The notes beneath the pieces were generated by a model. The model worked only from the letters and a program-made list of their open reading frames with translations. It had not been told where the DNA came from and searched no databases. 64,000 nt of DNA from contig CAVWXX010000017.1 of NCBI GenBank assembly GCA_963759155.1, positions 124,001 through 188,000 of the forward strand. The letters run 5' to 3'. Within the stretch, counting starts at the first letter, position 1, and every line of letters begins with the position of its first letter. Positions 32,176-40,329 of this stretch are shown here, piece by piece. The stretch is from SZUA-36 sp963759155 (GTDB lineage: Bacteria; Pseudomonadota; Gammaproteobacteria; Xanthomonadales; SZUA-36). The position numbers and the translations under genes are program-made.

Positions 32176-32937
32176 TTAAAAATCCGCTATGTCTTTTCTG
32201 ATGGCGGGCAATACCTGTTTGATAGCCCGTTCAACATCTTCGGGAAAATCCACTTCCAGCCATGGCAGACCACTGACGTCCTCACAGGCGAATTTGGAGG
32301 GTGCAGCCAGCAGCACATCACGCAACGCTTCCTCATGCGGAGCACCCAACAAGCCCTCTGTATTGTAACCGGCGCAAGTCTGTGAAATTTCAGCGGCCAC
32401 GTCACCATTGAACTTGAAGAAACCTACCGATTCACCCAGCGTATCGAATTCCAGATCAGCCGGCAGGGCTTTTCTGAACTCGACCATCTGACCCTTGTTA
32501 ATTGCTATTTTGACCGGCTCGTCACCGGCAACAAAATCCTGGTCAATCAGATAGCAATTCTGATGTTGAGATTCGATCAGGCTCTGCATAATCTGAGGAT
32601 GAAACAATACATCTGCATCCAGGACCAAAACCGTTTCACCACTGGTCATGACATCTTTCGCGGCAAGCAGGCTGAGCACGCTGCCCTTGGTAAACGCCGG
32701 GTTATAAACAAACGAGACCTCGGGACGTGAAGTTAGCGTACCCACGTGATCAATAATCTGGTCCGCCTCGTACCCCACCACCAGCGTCGCTTTTTTGACA
32801 CCCTGCTGAAAAAGAATATCCATTTGACGCGCCAGTAAACTCCGGCCACCAAACTCCATCAGGCTCTTTGGCCTGCCATCCGGATTGAAATCAGCCAGGC
32901 GATTTCCACGGCCGGCTGCAAGAATAATTGCGTGCAT
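32176..32937 (-). CDS. Nucleotidyltransferase, PntC/sugar-phosphate cytidylyltransferase-like
   Basis: This 253-residue protein opens MHAIILAAGRGNRLADF, with the nucleotide-binding loop, then PKSLMEFGGRSLLARQ, VVGYEADQI and LVLDADVLFHP with the metal-binding Asp. The C-terminal half carries SVGFFKFNGDVA and LPWLEVDFPEDVERA. Small proteins of this type next to pepM make CMP-phosphonates (PntC) or nucleotide-sugar donors. It is the first gene of the operon, 13 bases before pepM, so CMP-AEP synthesis is the favoured reading. Nucleotide and substrate are not fixed by sequence. Confidence 0.85.
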   Translation of the reverse strand: MHAIILAAGRGNRLADFNPDGRPKSLMEFGGRSLLARQMDILFQQGVKKATLVVGYEADQIIDHVGTLTSRPEVSFVYNPAFTKGSVLSLLAAKDVMTSGETVLVLDADVLFHPQIMQSLIESQHQNCYLIDQDFVAGDEPVKIAINKGQMVEFRKALPADLEFDTLGESVGFFKFNGDVAAEISQTCAGYNTEGLLGAPHEEALRDVLLAAPSKFACEDVSGLPWLEVDFPEDVERAIKQVLPAIRKDIADF

Positions 32938-32948
32938 TGTTAGCTTCC

Positions 32949-32977
32949 ATTATTGAGTTGGTATTGTAACCCGTCAA
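32949..32977 (-). promoter_or_regulatory. Possible promoter of the phosphonate/envelope operon
   Basis: On the minus strand TTGACG (32977-32972) and AATAAT (32954-32949) are 17 bases apart. The start codon at 32937 would leave a leader of only about five bases, so the true promoter may lie elsewhere. Confidence 0.3.
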
Positions 32978-33037
32978 CGACGAAGTGCACCTGCTGTAAA
33001 GCTAAACAGAATCCATATATTCCAAGTGGAGAGATGG

Positions 33038-33112
33038 GTAACAAGTTATCAGCAGAAGATGATGGTTGAATCCTGCTGGTTTTTGAAAAGGGATTTAGTG
33101 TGACTGTCTTGG
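33038..33112 (+). repeat. 75-bp direct repeat, left copy
   Basis: Matches 34212-34287 throughout (blocks GTTATC, GATGATGG/CATGATGG, TGAATCC, TTTTTGAAAA, GTGACTGTCTTG). The two copies flank the decayed secreted-protein gene. The rest of 32938-33214 shows no gene. Confidence 0.6.
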
Positions 33113-33214
33113 CTTTTCCTTGAAACCCGGCCCGCTGAAGAAAGCAAAACGGAACAAAACACACCAAAACACAGACAGCCATGTATTTGTATGGAGTTTC
33201 CCTGGCAGTGCTGC

Positions 33215-34080
33215 TCAATGATTGAAGTACGCGGAATGGTCTACCGGGTACACATCCTGTTCAGGCCTGGGGATGGCTGATTCGATACCCGAATTTCTGC
33301 GCGTTCGTCCGGCACTGTACTTGAAGCCCGGCCCGCTGTTGTCTTCGTCACACTGAAGACAGGGCCTTAACTTTCCTGACGGGGTGACGTTTTCACCCTC
33401 ATAGCGATGAAACAAGAGGTTCAGCAGGCCATAGTCCGATATACAGGTACCAAGGCATGCCTTTTTTGTGTGACGGGCATTGTAGGCCCAGGAACCTACA
33501 AAGAAATCGCCGTCAAGGTATTTGGCAGCACCGTTAACTTTCATGATCTCATCGACCTGGACTCGGCACAATACGGAGTGAAGCCAGTCTTTTCCTCATA
33601 GCCTTTTTCTTTCGTGTAAACCCCGGTCGACGGGCGCACTGTCGCGCCGGTGTGATGAGGTCCGGCGTGGCCAGGTAAGCTGCGAGATCCTGCAAGGTTG
33701 AACAAGTGCCACAACGTCCTTGGTGGGTAACTATGAATCCGGCCGCTTTTGCTTCTGACGATGAGCGAAGCCGCGTAGCTCATAGTCTGAATCATCAATA
33801 TCATCAAACCCAAAGCGCAAACCCGTCCTCAGACCCGTGACCCGAATGCCAGTTTCTTACCGTATCTGCTGCTTGCGGCTGATAAGGGTCCGGCACGCTG
33901 AACCCGTCGCGCAGGATCGGCATTGGTAAATTGCCCGGCAATGATTGCTTCAATATTTAATGCACGGGTATCTGCAAGCCGGTCGATGAGTCTCGCAGGT
34001 AGTTCGGATATTGCAGGTTGTGACCATGCAGCAAGGCAAGCAAACAATATATACAAGCAGGCAAGTTTTATTGTTTTCAT
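33215..34080 (-). pseudogene. Decayed Cys-rich secreted protein gene
   Basis: Three fragments in different frames follow one another on the minus strand. The first (34080-33829) has a signal peptide (KLACLYILFACLAAWS) and runs to a stop. Next is a frame around 33770-33620 reading AGFIVTHQGRCGTCSTLQDL, AAYLATPDLITPARQC. The third (33571-33215) reads NARHTKKACLGTCISDYGLL, GKLRPCLQCDEDNSGPGF, KYSAGRTRRNSGI and a C-terminal VYPVDHSAYF. The CG-CS-DL and PCLQCDE-SGP-AGRTRRN motifs recur in an uncharacterised family of secreted Cys-rich proteins. Together they describe one protein of about 285 residues broken by at least two frameshifts. It is bracketed by 75-bp direct repeats. Confidence 0.6.
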
Positions 34081-34211
34081 GGTAGCTTGTAAAACGAATG
34101 GAGACTGGAACTCACACTATGCCAGCCAAATTGGGTTTTTCACAAGCTGTATGTGGGCGCAAAGCACGGACAGCCATAACTCTACCATAGGATCCAATCC
34201 AGTTGCCACCT

Positions 34212-34287
34212 GTAGCAGGTTATCCGCGGAACATGATGGATGAATCCGGCGGGTTTTTTTGAAAAAGGGTTAAATGTGACTGTCTTG
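34212..34287 (+). repeat. 75-bp direct repeat, right copy
   Basis: Second copy of 33038-33112, with one extra T in the T-run. It lies between the decayed gene and the serine hydrolase. The remaining bases of 34081-34449 show no gene. Confidence 0.6.
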
Positions 34288-34449
34288 TTTTTTATTACGA
34301 ATAGCCCGTGTACCTGATAATTGTGTCATGATTCTATGTGTGTCAAACGGTATAAACCCATGTCCAAGTCAACCTCATGAGCCAATGGAATATAAAACTC
34401 CAGAGGGTTTCCCTGAAAATATTCAGACAAAAAATACAGGAAACAAAAA

Positions 34450-35631
34450 ATGATCAGTTCCTTACTCTCAAAAAAAGCCGTTTCAATCCTGCTGCCAAGC
34501 CTGCTGCTGACAGTACCCTGCCTGGGGTTTGCCCGGTCTCCGGTGAAGGCCGCAGAGGATGTCAACGTACTTTCAGCACCGGAGATTGCCCACGCTTTGT
34601 TTACCGAGGCGGTCCAGTCTGACACGGTTCCCGGTATCAGCGTGGCCATTGCCGGGCGGGAGGGCATTATCTGGGCCGAAGGTTTTGGCTGGGCTGACGT
34701 TGAGAACAAGGTGCCGGTCAGCACCCGGACAAAGATGCGTATTGGCAGCGTGGCAAAACCATTAACAGCAGCGGCATTGATGCGGCTTTATGATGAGGGA
34801 AAAGTGGATCTCGATAAAGATATCCGCAGCTATGTACCTGACTGGCCGGACAAACATGACGCTGTCACTTTGCGGCAATTGACTTCGCACACAGCCGGCA
34901 TACGTCACTATGAGGGAGATGAATTTTTGTCCAATCAAAGCTACCCAACCGTCACCAGCAGCCTGGATATTTTCAAGGACTCTCCCCTTGAGTTTGCACC
35001 AGGAACAGACTTCAGCTATTCCACCTATGGATGGACATTGATCAGTGCTGCAATGGAAGGGGCCGATGGCGGCAGGAGTTTTAAACAAATCATGGAACAG
35101 GAAGTTTTCACAGCGCTTAACATGAATGACACGGCATTTGATGAACCCTACGAAATCATACCCAACCGTCAACGCCCCTACTCTGTCCAGGAGGGCAAGC
35201 TGGTGAACTCACCTCAAACGGACCATAGCTACAAATGGGCCGGTGGTGGCTTTATTGCATCGACCAGCGATATTGCCCGTTTCGCCATGGCGCATATTTC
35301 CGGCGACTACCTGAATCAGGAAACCGTGGAGCAGGTTTTCAGAAAAGCAAAAACAAACGATGGTAAAACGGTTGATTTCGGCATTGGCTGGCAGATCGGC
35401 TTTGACCGCTACCGGGAAAGTTATGCCGACAATGCGGAAGCCATCCGCTTGATGAATGAACACCCGAATTCCGTTATGCACTCAGGCGGCAGCATGGGTG
35501 GCACAACCATGATGATCCTTTGCAGGGATCACTACCGGGCCGTTGTGGTGGTAAAAAACGTCAGTGGAAGCGGGGTCGGCAGACCACTTGTTCTGGCCTT
35601 GAAAACATTAGATGCGTTTAGTCAGCACTAG
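34450..35631 (+). CDS. Exported serine hydrolase, class C beta-lactamase-like
   Basis: This 393-residue protein has a signal peptide (about 1-28, ending GFA). The penicillin-binding fold shows the nucleophile motif S-x-x-K in IGSVAKPLTAAA (about residues 98-101), the second motif as YSTYGW, where family members have Y-x-N or Y-S-N, and a third motif HSGGSMGG. LTSHTAGIRHYEG is the typical loop after the first helix. Such enzymes are esterases, D-aminopeptidases or peptidases; true beta-lactamase activity is not implied. Its 3' end overlaps the truncated dipeptidase frame. Confidence 0.88.
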   Translation: MISSLLSKKAVSILLPSLLLTVPCLGFARSPVKAAEDVNVLSAPEIAHALFTEAVQSDTVPGISVAIAGREGIIWAEGFGWADVENKVPVSTRTKMRIGSVAKPLTAAALMRLYDEGKVDLDKDIRSYVPDWPDKHDAVTLRQLTSHTAGIRHYEGDEFLSNQSYPTVTSSLDIFKDSPLEFAPGTDFSYSTYGWTLISAAMEGADGGRSFKQIMEQEVFTALNMNDTAFDEPYEIIPNRQRPYSVQEGKLVNSPQTDHSYKWAGGGFIASTSDIARFAMAHISGDYLNQETVEQVFRKAKTNDGKTVDFGIGWQIGFDRYRESYADNAEAIRLMNEHPNSVMHSGGSMGGTTMMILCRDHYRAVVVVKNVSGSGVGRPLVLALKTLDAFSQH

Positions 35632-35830
35632 GCAGCTGCTGCCATAGGTTGGTGTCGCTATACATATCAATGATAAACAGGCTGGCATGCAATGCCCGCG
35701 CCTGCTCCGAAACCGGGTATTCGCCGCCCGTGACCTGGTTCATATTTGCATCGATAGCAGGTGCGAGGAGGTAGCGCAGACCGACATAGACAAAGACTGG
35801 CACCAGGGCCAGGACCGGGAGTTTTTTCAT
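35618..35830 (-). pseudogene. Truncated M19 (renal-type) dipeptidase N-terminus
   Basis: AAAGGAAAAGTGTG precedes the ATG at 35830. The 70-residue product has an N-terminal membrane anchor (about 4-24) and then ALHASLFIIDMYSDTNLWQQ. This matches the start of peptidase family M19, where the motif is D-x-HSD-TLLW. The metal-binding His has become Tyr, and everything after residue 70 (some 320 residues) is missing. The frame ends against the serine hydrolase gene. It is a remnant, not a functional enzyme. Confidence 0.65.
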
Positions 35831-35890
35831 CACACTTTTCCTTTTGCAGACGCGGTAAAGACTGCTGTTGACTTTATCTTGGCCTTTTTG

Positions 35891-37186
35891 TCAGTTCTCA
35901 GGCAGTGATTGACCGACGATGGCGCCTGCCAGCCCCATCACGGCCAGCACGGCAATAACGCCTGACATACCGATCACTGATGACAGCGCACCAACTGACC
36001 CAACAAGCAGCAACAGCACGCCAATGACGGTATTACTGATTGCCACGTAATCGGTTCGCTTGTTTCCGGGTGCGAGATTGACCACGTAGGTTTTACGTCC
36101 GACGCGAACACCATCATGGGCGACGGACAGGATGAAATAAGCCAGGGGTAAAAACCATACAGTCTGCGCCAAGTCCGGAAGCAGCTTTTCTACCAGAAAC
36201 GTGGTGATACCAATACCGGCCGTTATCACGGCTGCAGCAATCATTACACGTTTACTGGAAACGTCGGCGAACCGACCCCAGACCGGCCCACTTACGAGAC
36301 TGGCCAAACCGGCCGCTGCCAGGAATGCCCCCAATACATGGATAGCTGAACCCATGGCGTCCTGGGCCAGTGCGATGTAAAAAGGCGCACTGAGCGCAGA
36401 ACACATCAACAAGGCCCGGGTGATCACAAAGCGCAGAAAGGGCCGGTCGGTCCAAAGTAACCGCAACTGCTTCAAAGCCCCGATTGCATTGCGACCCCCG
36501 CCTGTCTCACCGCTAAACTCCCTGATTCGCGAATAAACCAGTGATGCGGCCAGCCACAGGCTTGCCGCGAAAAACAGCAGAATGGCCAGTGTTTGCCGAC
36601 CCAACCGATCATCGAACGGAAGCAGCAGGGTCAGACCCACCCCCATGGTCAGTAAACCGGCCGCACTGGCTGACCAGCCAATGAGTTGTCCCCGGTTGGG
36701 TTTGGGAATGGTTTTTCCCATGACATCTTTGGCGGCAACCGAACAAAACCCGCGCGCGAGGCTAAACACAGTCACAAGGACCAGAATAGACCACCCGGCA
36801 GCCGCTCCCTCAAGATTTAAAGCCACCAGTCCGATTCCGGCAATGGCCAGAAATTGACCCAGGCTTCCTGCCACCCAAACCCATTTTCGTATTTCAAGCT
36901 GCCGGATCACACTGCCAATAAACAGTTGTGGAATCATCGAACCTGATTCTCGAATAGGAACCAGGAACCCCAGGACAAATGCGGGCGTTCCCAATGCGGT
37001 GGTTAGCCAGGCCAGTGTCGTTTTGGGACTGGCAATGGCATCACCCAGCTTGGTCATAAAATAACTGATCAAAATAAACGTGAAACCCGAAGGCGTTTCG
37101 CGGCAGGCGCTCTCACCGATGTCATCGCACAATCGCGCGTCGTCGTCGATGGTCAGTAGTTCATATATATTTTCAGTGGCTGACAT
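35891..37186 (-). CDS. MFS transporter
   Basis: The ATG at 37186 (MSATENIYELLTIDDDARLC) is chosen because family members begin just before this YELLT-DARLC segment; the frame is open further upstream. The 431-residue product has 12 predicted helices. A short Cys-containing N-terminal tail (CDDIGESACRETP) precedes the first helix. VPIRESGSMIPQLFIG and RKWVWVAGSL follow the second helix, and GPVWGRFADVSSKRVM marks the second half. The substrate is unknown. The gene lies alone, after the regulator gene in the same orientation. Confidence 0.8.
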   Translation of the reverse strand: MSATENIYELLTIDDDARLCDDIGESACRETPSGFTFILISYFMTKLGDAIASPKTTLAWLTTALGTPAFVLGFLVPIRESGSMIPQLFIGSVIRQLEIRKWVWVAGSLGQFLAIAGIGLVALNLEGAAAGWSILVLVTVFSLARGFCSVAAKDVMGKTIPKPNRGQLIGWSASAAGLLTMGVGLTLLLPFDDRLGRQTLAILLFFAASLWLAASLVYSRIREFSGETGGGRNAIGALKQLRLLWTDRPFLRFVITRALLMCSALSAPFYIALAQDAMGSAIHVLGAFLAAAGLASLVSGPVWGRFADVSSKRVMIAAAVITAGIGITTFLVEKLLPDLAQTVWFLPLAYFILSVAHDGVRVGRKTYVVNLAPGNKRTDYVAISNTVIGVLLLLVGSVGALSSVIGMSGVIAVLAVMGLAGAIVGQSLPEN

Positions 37187-37408
37187 TGTTGTGAGTATAG
37201 GGGGGAAAATTATGGACAGCCATAAGGAACCCCCAATACACTCCTGAACAGAAACATAGTCTGATTGCTTGCGTACCCAGGCCATGGCTGTCCGCTTTGC
37301 TTTCAAGTCCTCATAGGCCATGCCGCCAGCAGTGCCCGCACATCCAATCGCGCTTGTGACCAGAAACGAGCATCCCAGAAACTACCGGTGCCGTGGTCCT
37401 CGCGGGGA

Positions 37409-39277
37409 TTAAAAGTGGCTGTCTTGGCTTTCTTCCGGCAGGCCCAATCGCTGCACCAGCTCTGCAAACCTCGGGTCGTCTCGTAGCGAATCGAATTCCG
37501 GTCGAAACCTGATATACATTAATTCAAGGGAACCACGCTCGACTGCGGCGGCAAGCCAATCCAAGGTTTCTCCGGGCTGCCCTGCCCGTGCGAAAGTCAC
37601 GGCGATCGTATACGGATCCACGTAGGTGTTGGCTGATCTACTGACCAAAGTCTCGGCCATGGCCAGCAGCGCCGCTTGTGGGCTGCGGGCTTCGCCCCGT
37701 TCCAGGGCCGCCAGCAAATCCAAATCCTTCCGCTGTAAAAGGACCTGCCGCTCCTGCTCCAGTGCCTCCTCCATACGTCCCTGCTGCCAGTAGATTAAAG
37801 CCAGAAGCTGATGCATGGCATTACCTGGAATTCGCTCTTGTATTTGCGCAATCTCCGCGAGGGCCTCGTCATAACGGCGCATCATGTATAGGTGGAATGG
37901 AACCGGCATGTTGGAAATTGGCGAGAAAGGGTCGATCAGCCGCGCATGACGTATTTGTGCCAGCCCATCTTCAGGGCGTCCGGTCAGCATCAGGTAATCG
38001 GCATACCCGTGCAACGTCATCGAGTCATTGGGGTTTAGCCGCAACGCTTCCTCGAAGGACTGACCGGCTCCAGGCCAATCCCAGGCAAACAACCGCACCC
38101 AACCCATTGCCGAGTGACCGCTAAATGACTGCTCATCCAGTTTCAACGCTTCCAGCGCGGCAACCCGGGCCTGCAAAATTGCCTCCCGGGGTGATTCTTG
38201 TCCGTAATAGGCTAACATCAGGTTGGTTGCTGCCAACCCGCCCCAGGCAAGCGCAAACCCGGGCTCAACCGCTATCGCCTCTTCGAAACGCACCAGGGCC
38301 TTTTTTAAACTCTGCAGGTCAAAGCGATTGAGATGATACAGACCTCTCAGGTAGGCCTCACTGGCAACCGGGTCCACCGGCCCGATAGGTGTCCGACGTT
38401 GGGCAGCAGGTTTCTGCAAATTTGATTCGATTTCGGTGCTGATGGTTTCCGCCACTTCGCTGAGCAGGCCCAGCACATCCCTGGTATCCCGCTCATAGGT
38501 CTGTGCCCAGATATGCTCATCCGTGCTGCCATTGATAAGTTGTGCGGTGACCTGGACACGTTCACCGACCAGCAATGCACTGCCCTCTACAAGTGCATCC
38601 ACCCCCAATTCCCCGGCAATGGCGGGCAGCGACCATTCGCTTCCACCAAAGCGCATGGTGGACTGGCGCGATATCACACGCAGCCCGCTGATCTTTGAGA
38701 GTTCGGTGATCAAAACCTCGTGCAAGCCTTCCACAAAGTAGTCCTGGTCTGGGGTACCGGCCAGGTTAACCAGCGGCAAAACAGCCAGTGACTCTATCTG
38801 ATCTGGCCCCTGCCCGGCCATTTTGTCTGCACCCTTGTCGATGGCATCCCGTCCGAAGAGCAATACCAGGGCCAAAAATACGCCGACAAAGACCAATGCT
38901 ATGACTAAATAACGACCGAACACAGGTAATGTTGGAGAACCCGCGGTATCAGGCTCCGTCTCTTCGACTTCCGCAACGAAGCGGTAGCCCTTTGAGTGGA
39001 CTGTTTCGATATACCTCGGTGCCCTGGGGTCATCATCCAGTGCCTTGCGAAGTCGCGCAACGGCCTTGCTGAGCGCTGACTCGGAAACGACCGTGTTGCC
39101 CCACACCGTGTCCATCAGTTCCTCGCGCGTGACCAGTCGGTCGCGGTTACCGATCAGGAATACGAGAAGTTTGAGTACTGTGGGTTCGAGGTGAATGACC
39201 TGGCCATGGCGGTACAGGTTCCAGGCTTCCGGTTTAACAAGGAAGTCATCGAAACGGTATTCACGATGTTCGTTCAC
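37409..39277 (-). CDS. CadC-like winged-helix regulator with TolB-like and TPR domains
   Basis: A GTG at 39277 with AGGA upstream is the preferred start; an ATG at 39364 would add 29 residues. The product is about 622 residues. An OmpR/PhoB-type winged helix occupies about residues 5-100 (LVTREELMDTVWG; SKAVARLRKALDDDP; ETVHSKGYRFVAEVEE). One transmembrane helix (about 117-137) follows, then a periplasmic TolB/FlgO-like domain (VLPLVNLAGTPDQDYFVEGL) and several TPR helices to the end. It senses outside signals while bound to DNA. The last codons (ESQDSHF) lie inside a dispersed intergenic motif. The exported protein at 39520 is divergent and may be its target. Confidence 0.85.
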   Translation of the reverse strand: MNEHREYRFDDFLVKPEAWNLYRHGQVIHLEPTVLKLLVFLIGNRDRLVTREELMDTVWGNTVVSESALSKAVARLRKALDDDPRAPRYIETVHSKGYRFVAEVEETEPDTAGSPTLPVFGRYLVIALVFVGVFLALVLLFGRDAIDKGADKMAGQGPDQIESLAVLPLVNLAGTPDQDYFVEGLHEVLITELSKISGLRVISRQSTMRFGGSEWSLPAIAGELGVDALVEGSALLVGERVQVTAQLINGSTDEHIWAQTYERDTRDVLGLLSEVAETISTEIESNLQKPAAQRRTPIGPVDPVASEAYLRGLYHLNRFDLQSLKKALVRFEEAIAVEPGFALAWGGLAATNLMLAYYGQESPREAILQARVAALEALKLDEQSFSGHSAMGWVRLFAWDWPGAGQSFEEALRLNPNDSMTLHGYADYLMLTGRPEDGLAQIRHARLIDPFSPISNMPVPFHLYMMRRYDEALAEIAQIQERIPGNAMHQLLALIYWQQGRMEEALEQERQVLLQRKDLDLLAALERGEARSPQAALLAMAETLVSRSANTYVDPYTIAVTFARAGQPGETLDWLAAAVERGSLELMYIRFRPEFDSLRDDPRFAELVQRLGLPEESQDSHF

Positions 39278-39519
39278 GAAAATTTTCCTGGCCTGGGGCT
39301 GTACCCCGGAAAACGGCCGTATACGTTGAGCTACCAGTATTTCATGTCCCGGCATCCTTGACAACCGGCAGCGCTCAACGCCTTAAAACCCGGTTCAAGG
39401 CATGGTCACGGTACCGTCAGAACATCGTCAACAAAGCGTCAAGACCCACCTGACCGTAAGGTATACGCTCTAATTGAACTGATGATGGTTCACTAAATGA
39501 CCAAAAGGAGGAAAAGGCC

Positions 39520-40200
39520 ATGTTTACCAAGTTAATCGCTGTCATGGGGTGCCTGCTGGTGACCTCGCTGCTATTCACTCTGCCGGCGCAGGCCGCCTCC
39601 GGTTCCGAACAACACCAAACCGCGTGGCCCGAGAAGCACATAAGTAAAGTAAACGGTACGGATGACTGGTTACCGGGAGTACCTGATGGAATTCTGTATT
39701 GCTCCGAGGGTGAGTTGGACATGTCCAACCCGCTTGTACCGACCTGTCCGCCAGGCACCACGCTTGAAATGCGTGATGTGACTGCACAAGCCCAGATGTT
39801 CGGTGACGATCCGAGACTGGTCGGCTTACTCAGCTTCTCAGTCAATGGGAGTCTGGACGGAATGATGTTCAGCGGCCCTGTTTGGGGCACCTGGACGCTC
39901 GAGGTGGCAAGCTGTGATGGAAGCTGGGAGGGCACATTTTATGGCCAGCGCAGCTACGTGCCGAATCAGCCCGGACCACTCGGTGATGGCATGTGGATCG
40001 GCGCACTGAAGCTCCGCGGCACGGGCAGCAGCGGCTGTGTAGACAGGCTGCGTATGACCGGTACCGAGCTTATCACCACGCTGACGCCCATGCCGGTCGC
40101 CTATGAGATGATCCCTGGTCTCTGCGACCTGGGTTGCTTGCCGGAAGGTGTCACCACGGGAAAGATCTACCCGGCCTGGAGACGCTGGCGCAAAGACTGA
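39520..40200 (+). CDS. Exported protein of unknown function
   Basis: The ATG has AAAGGAGGAAAAGGCC upstream, a very strong ribosome site. The 226-residue product has a signal peptide (about 1-25, ending AQA). The mature region contains six Cys in spaced pairs (YCSEGE...PTCPPG; ASCDGSW...SGCVD; LCDLGCLP), suggesting disulfides. LLSFSVNGSLDGMMFSGPVW is beta-rich. No family is recognised. It is divergent from the CadC-like gene with 242 bases between start codons, which probably hold both promoters. Confidence 0.65.
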   Translation: MFTKLIAVMGCLLVTSLLFTLPAQAASGSEQHQTAWPEKHISKVNGTDDWLPGVPDGILYCSEGELDMSNPLVPTCPPGTTLEMRDVTAQAQMFGDDPRLVGLLSFSVNGSLDGMMFSGPVWGTWTLEVASCDGSWEGTFYGQRSYVPNQPGPLGDGMWIGALKLRGTGSSGCVDRLRMTGTELITTLTPMPVAYEMIPGLCDLGCLPEGVTTGKIYPAWRRWRKD

Positions 40201-40237
40201 TCTGAACGCAGCAATAATCGTTTATTCACTGGAGTAT

Positions 40238-40262
40238 GGCCTGTGCCTGGCTGGCGCAGGCC
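40238..40262 (+). terminator. Hairpin after the exported-protein gene
   Basis: A 10-bp stem (GGCCTGTGCC with GGCGCAGGCC, one G-T pair) with a 5-base loop sits 37 bases after the stop. No T-run follows directly, so it may be a weak terminator. A dispersed-motif copy starts 19 bases later. Confidence 0.4.
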
Positions 40263-40329
40263 ATCGTTGTTAGATATTAAATGTGACTGTCTTGGTTTTT
40301 GTTAGTTTTCAAGACATTCACACTCCCGT

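Noticed and set aside
32940..33218. Minus-strand 92-residue frame
   Set aside because: It covers the 75-bp repeat and has no start signal or recognisable protein features.
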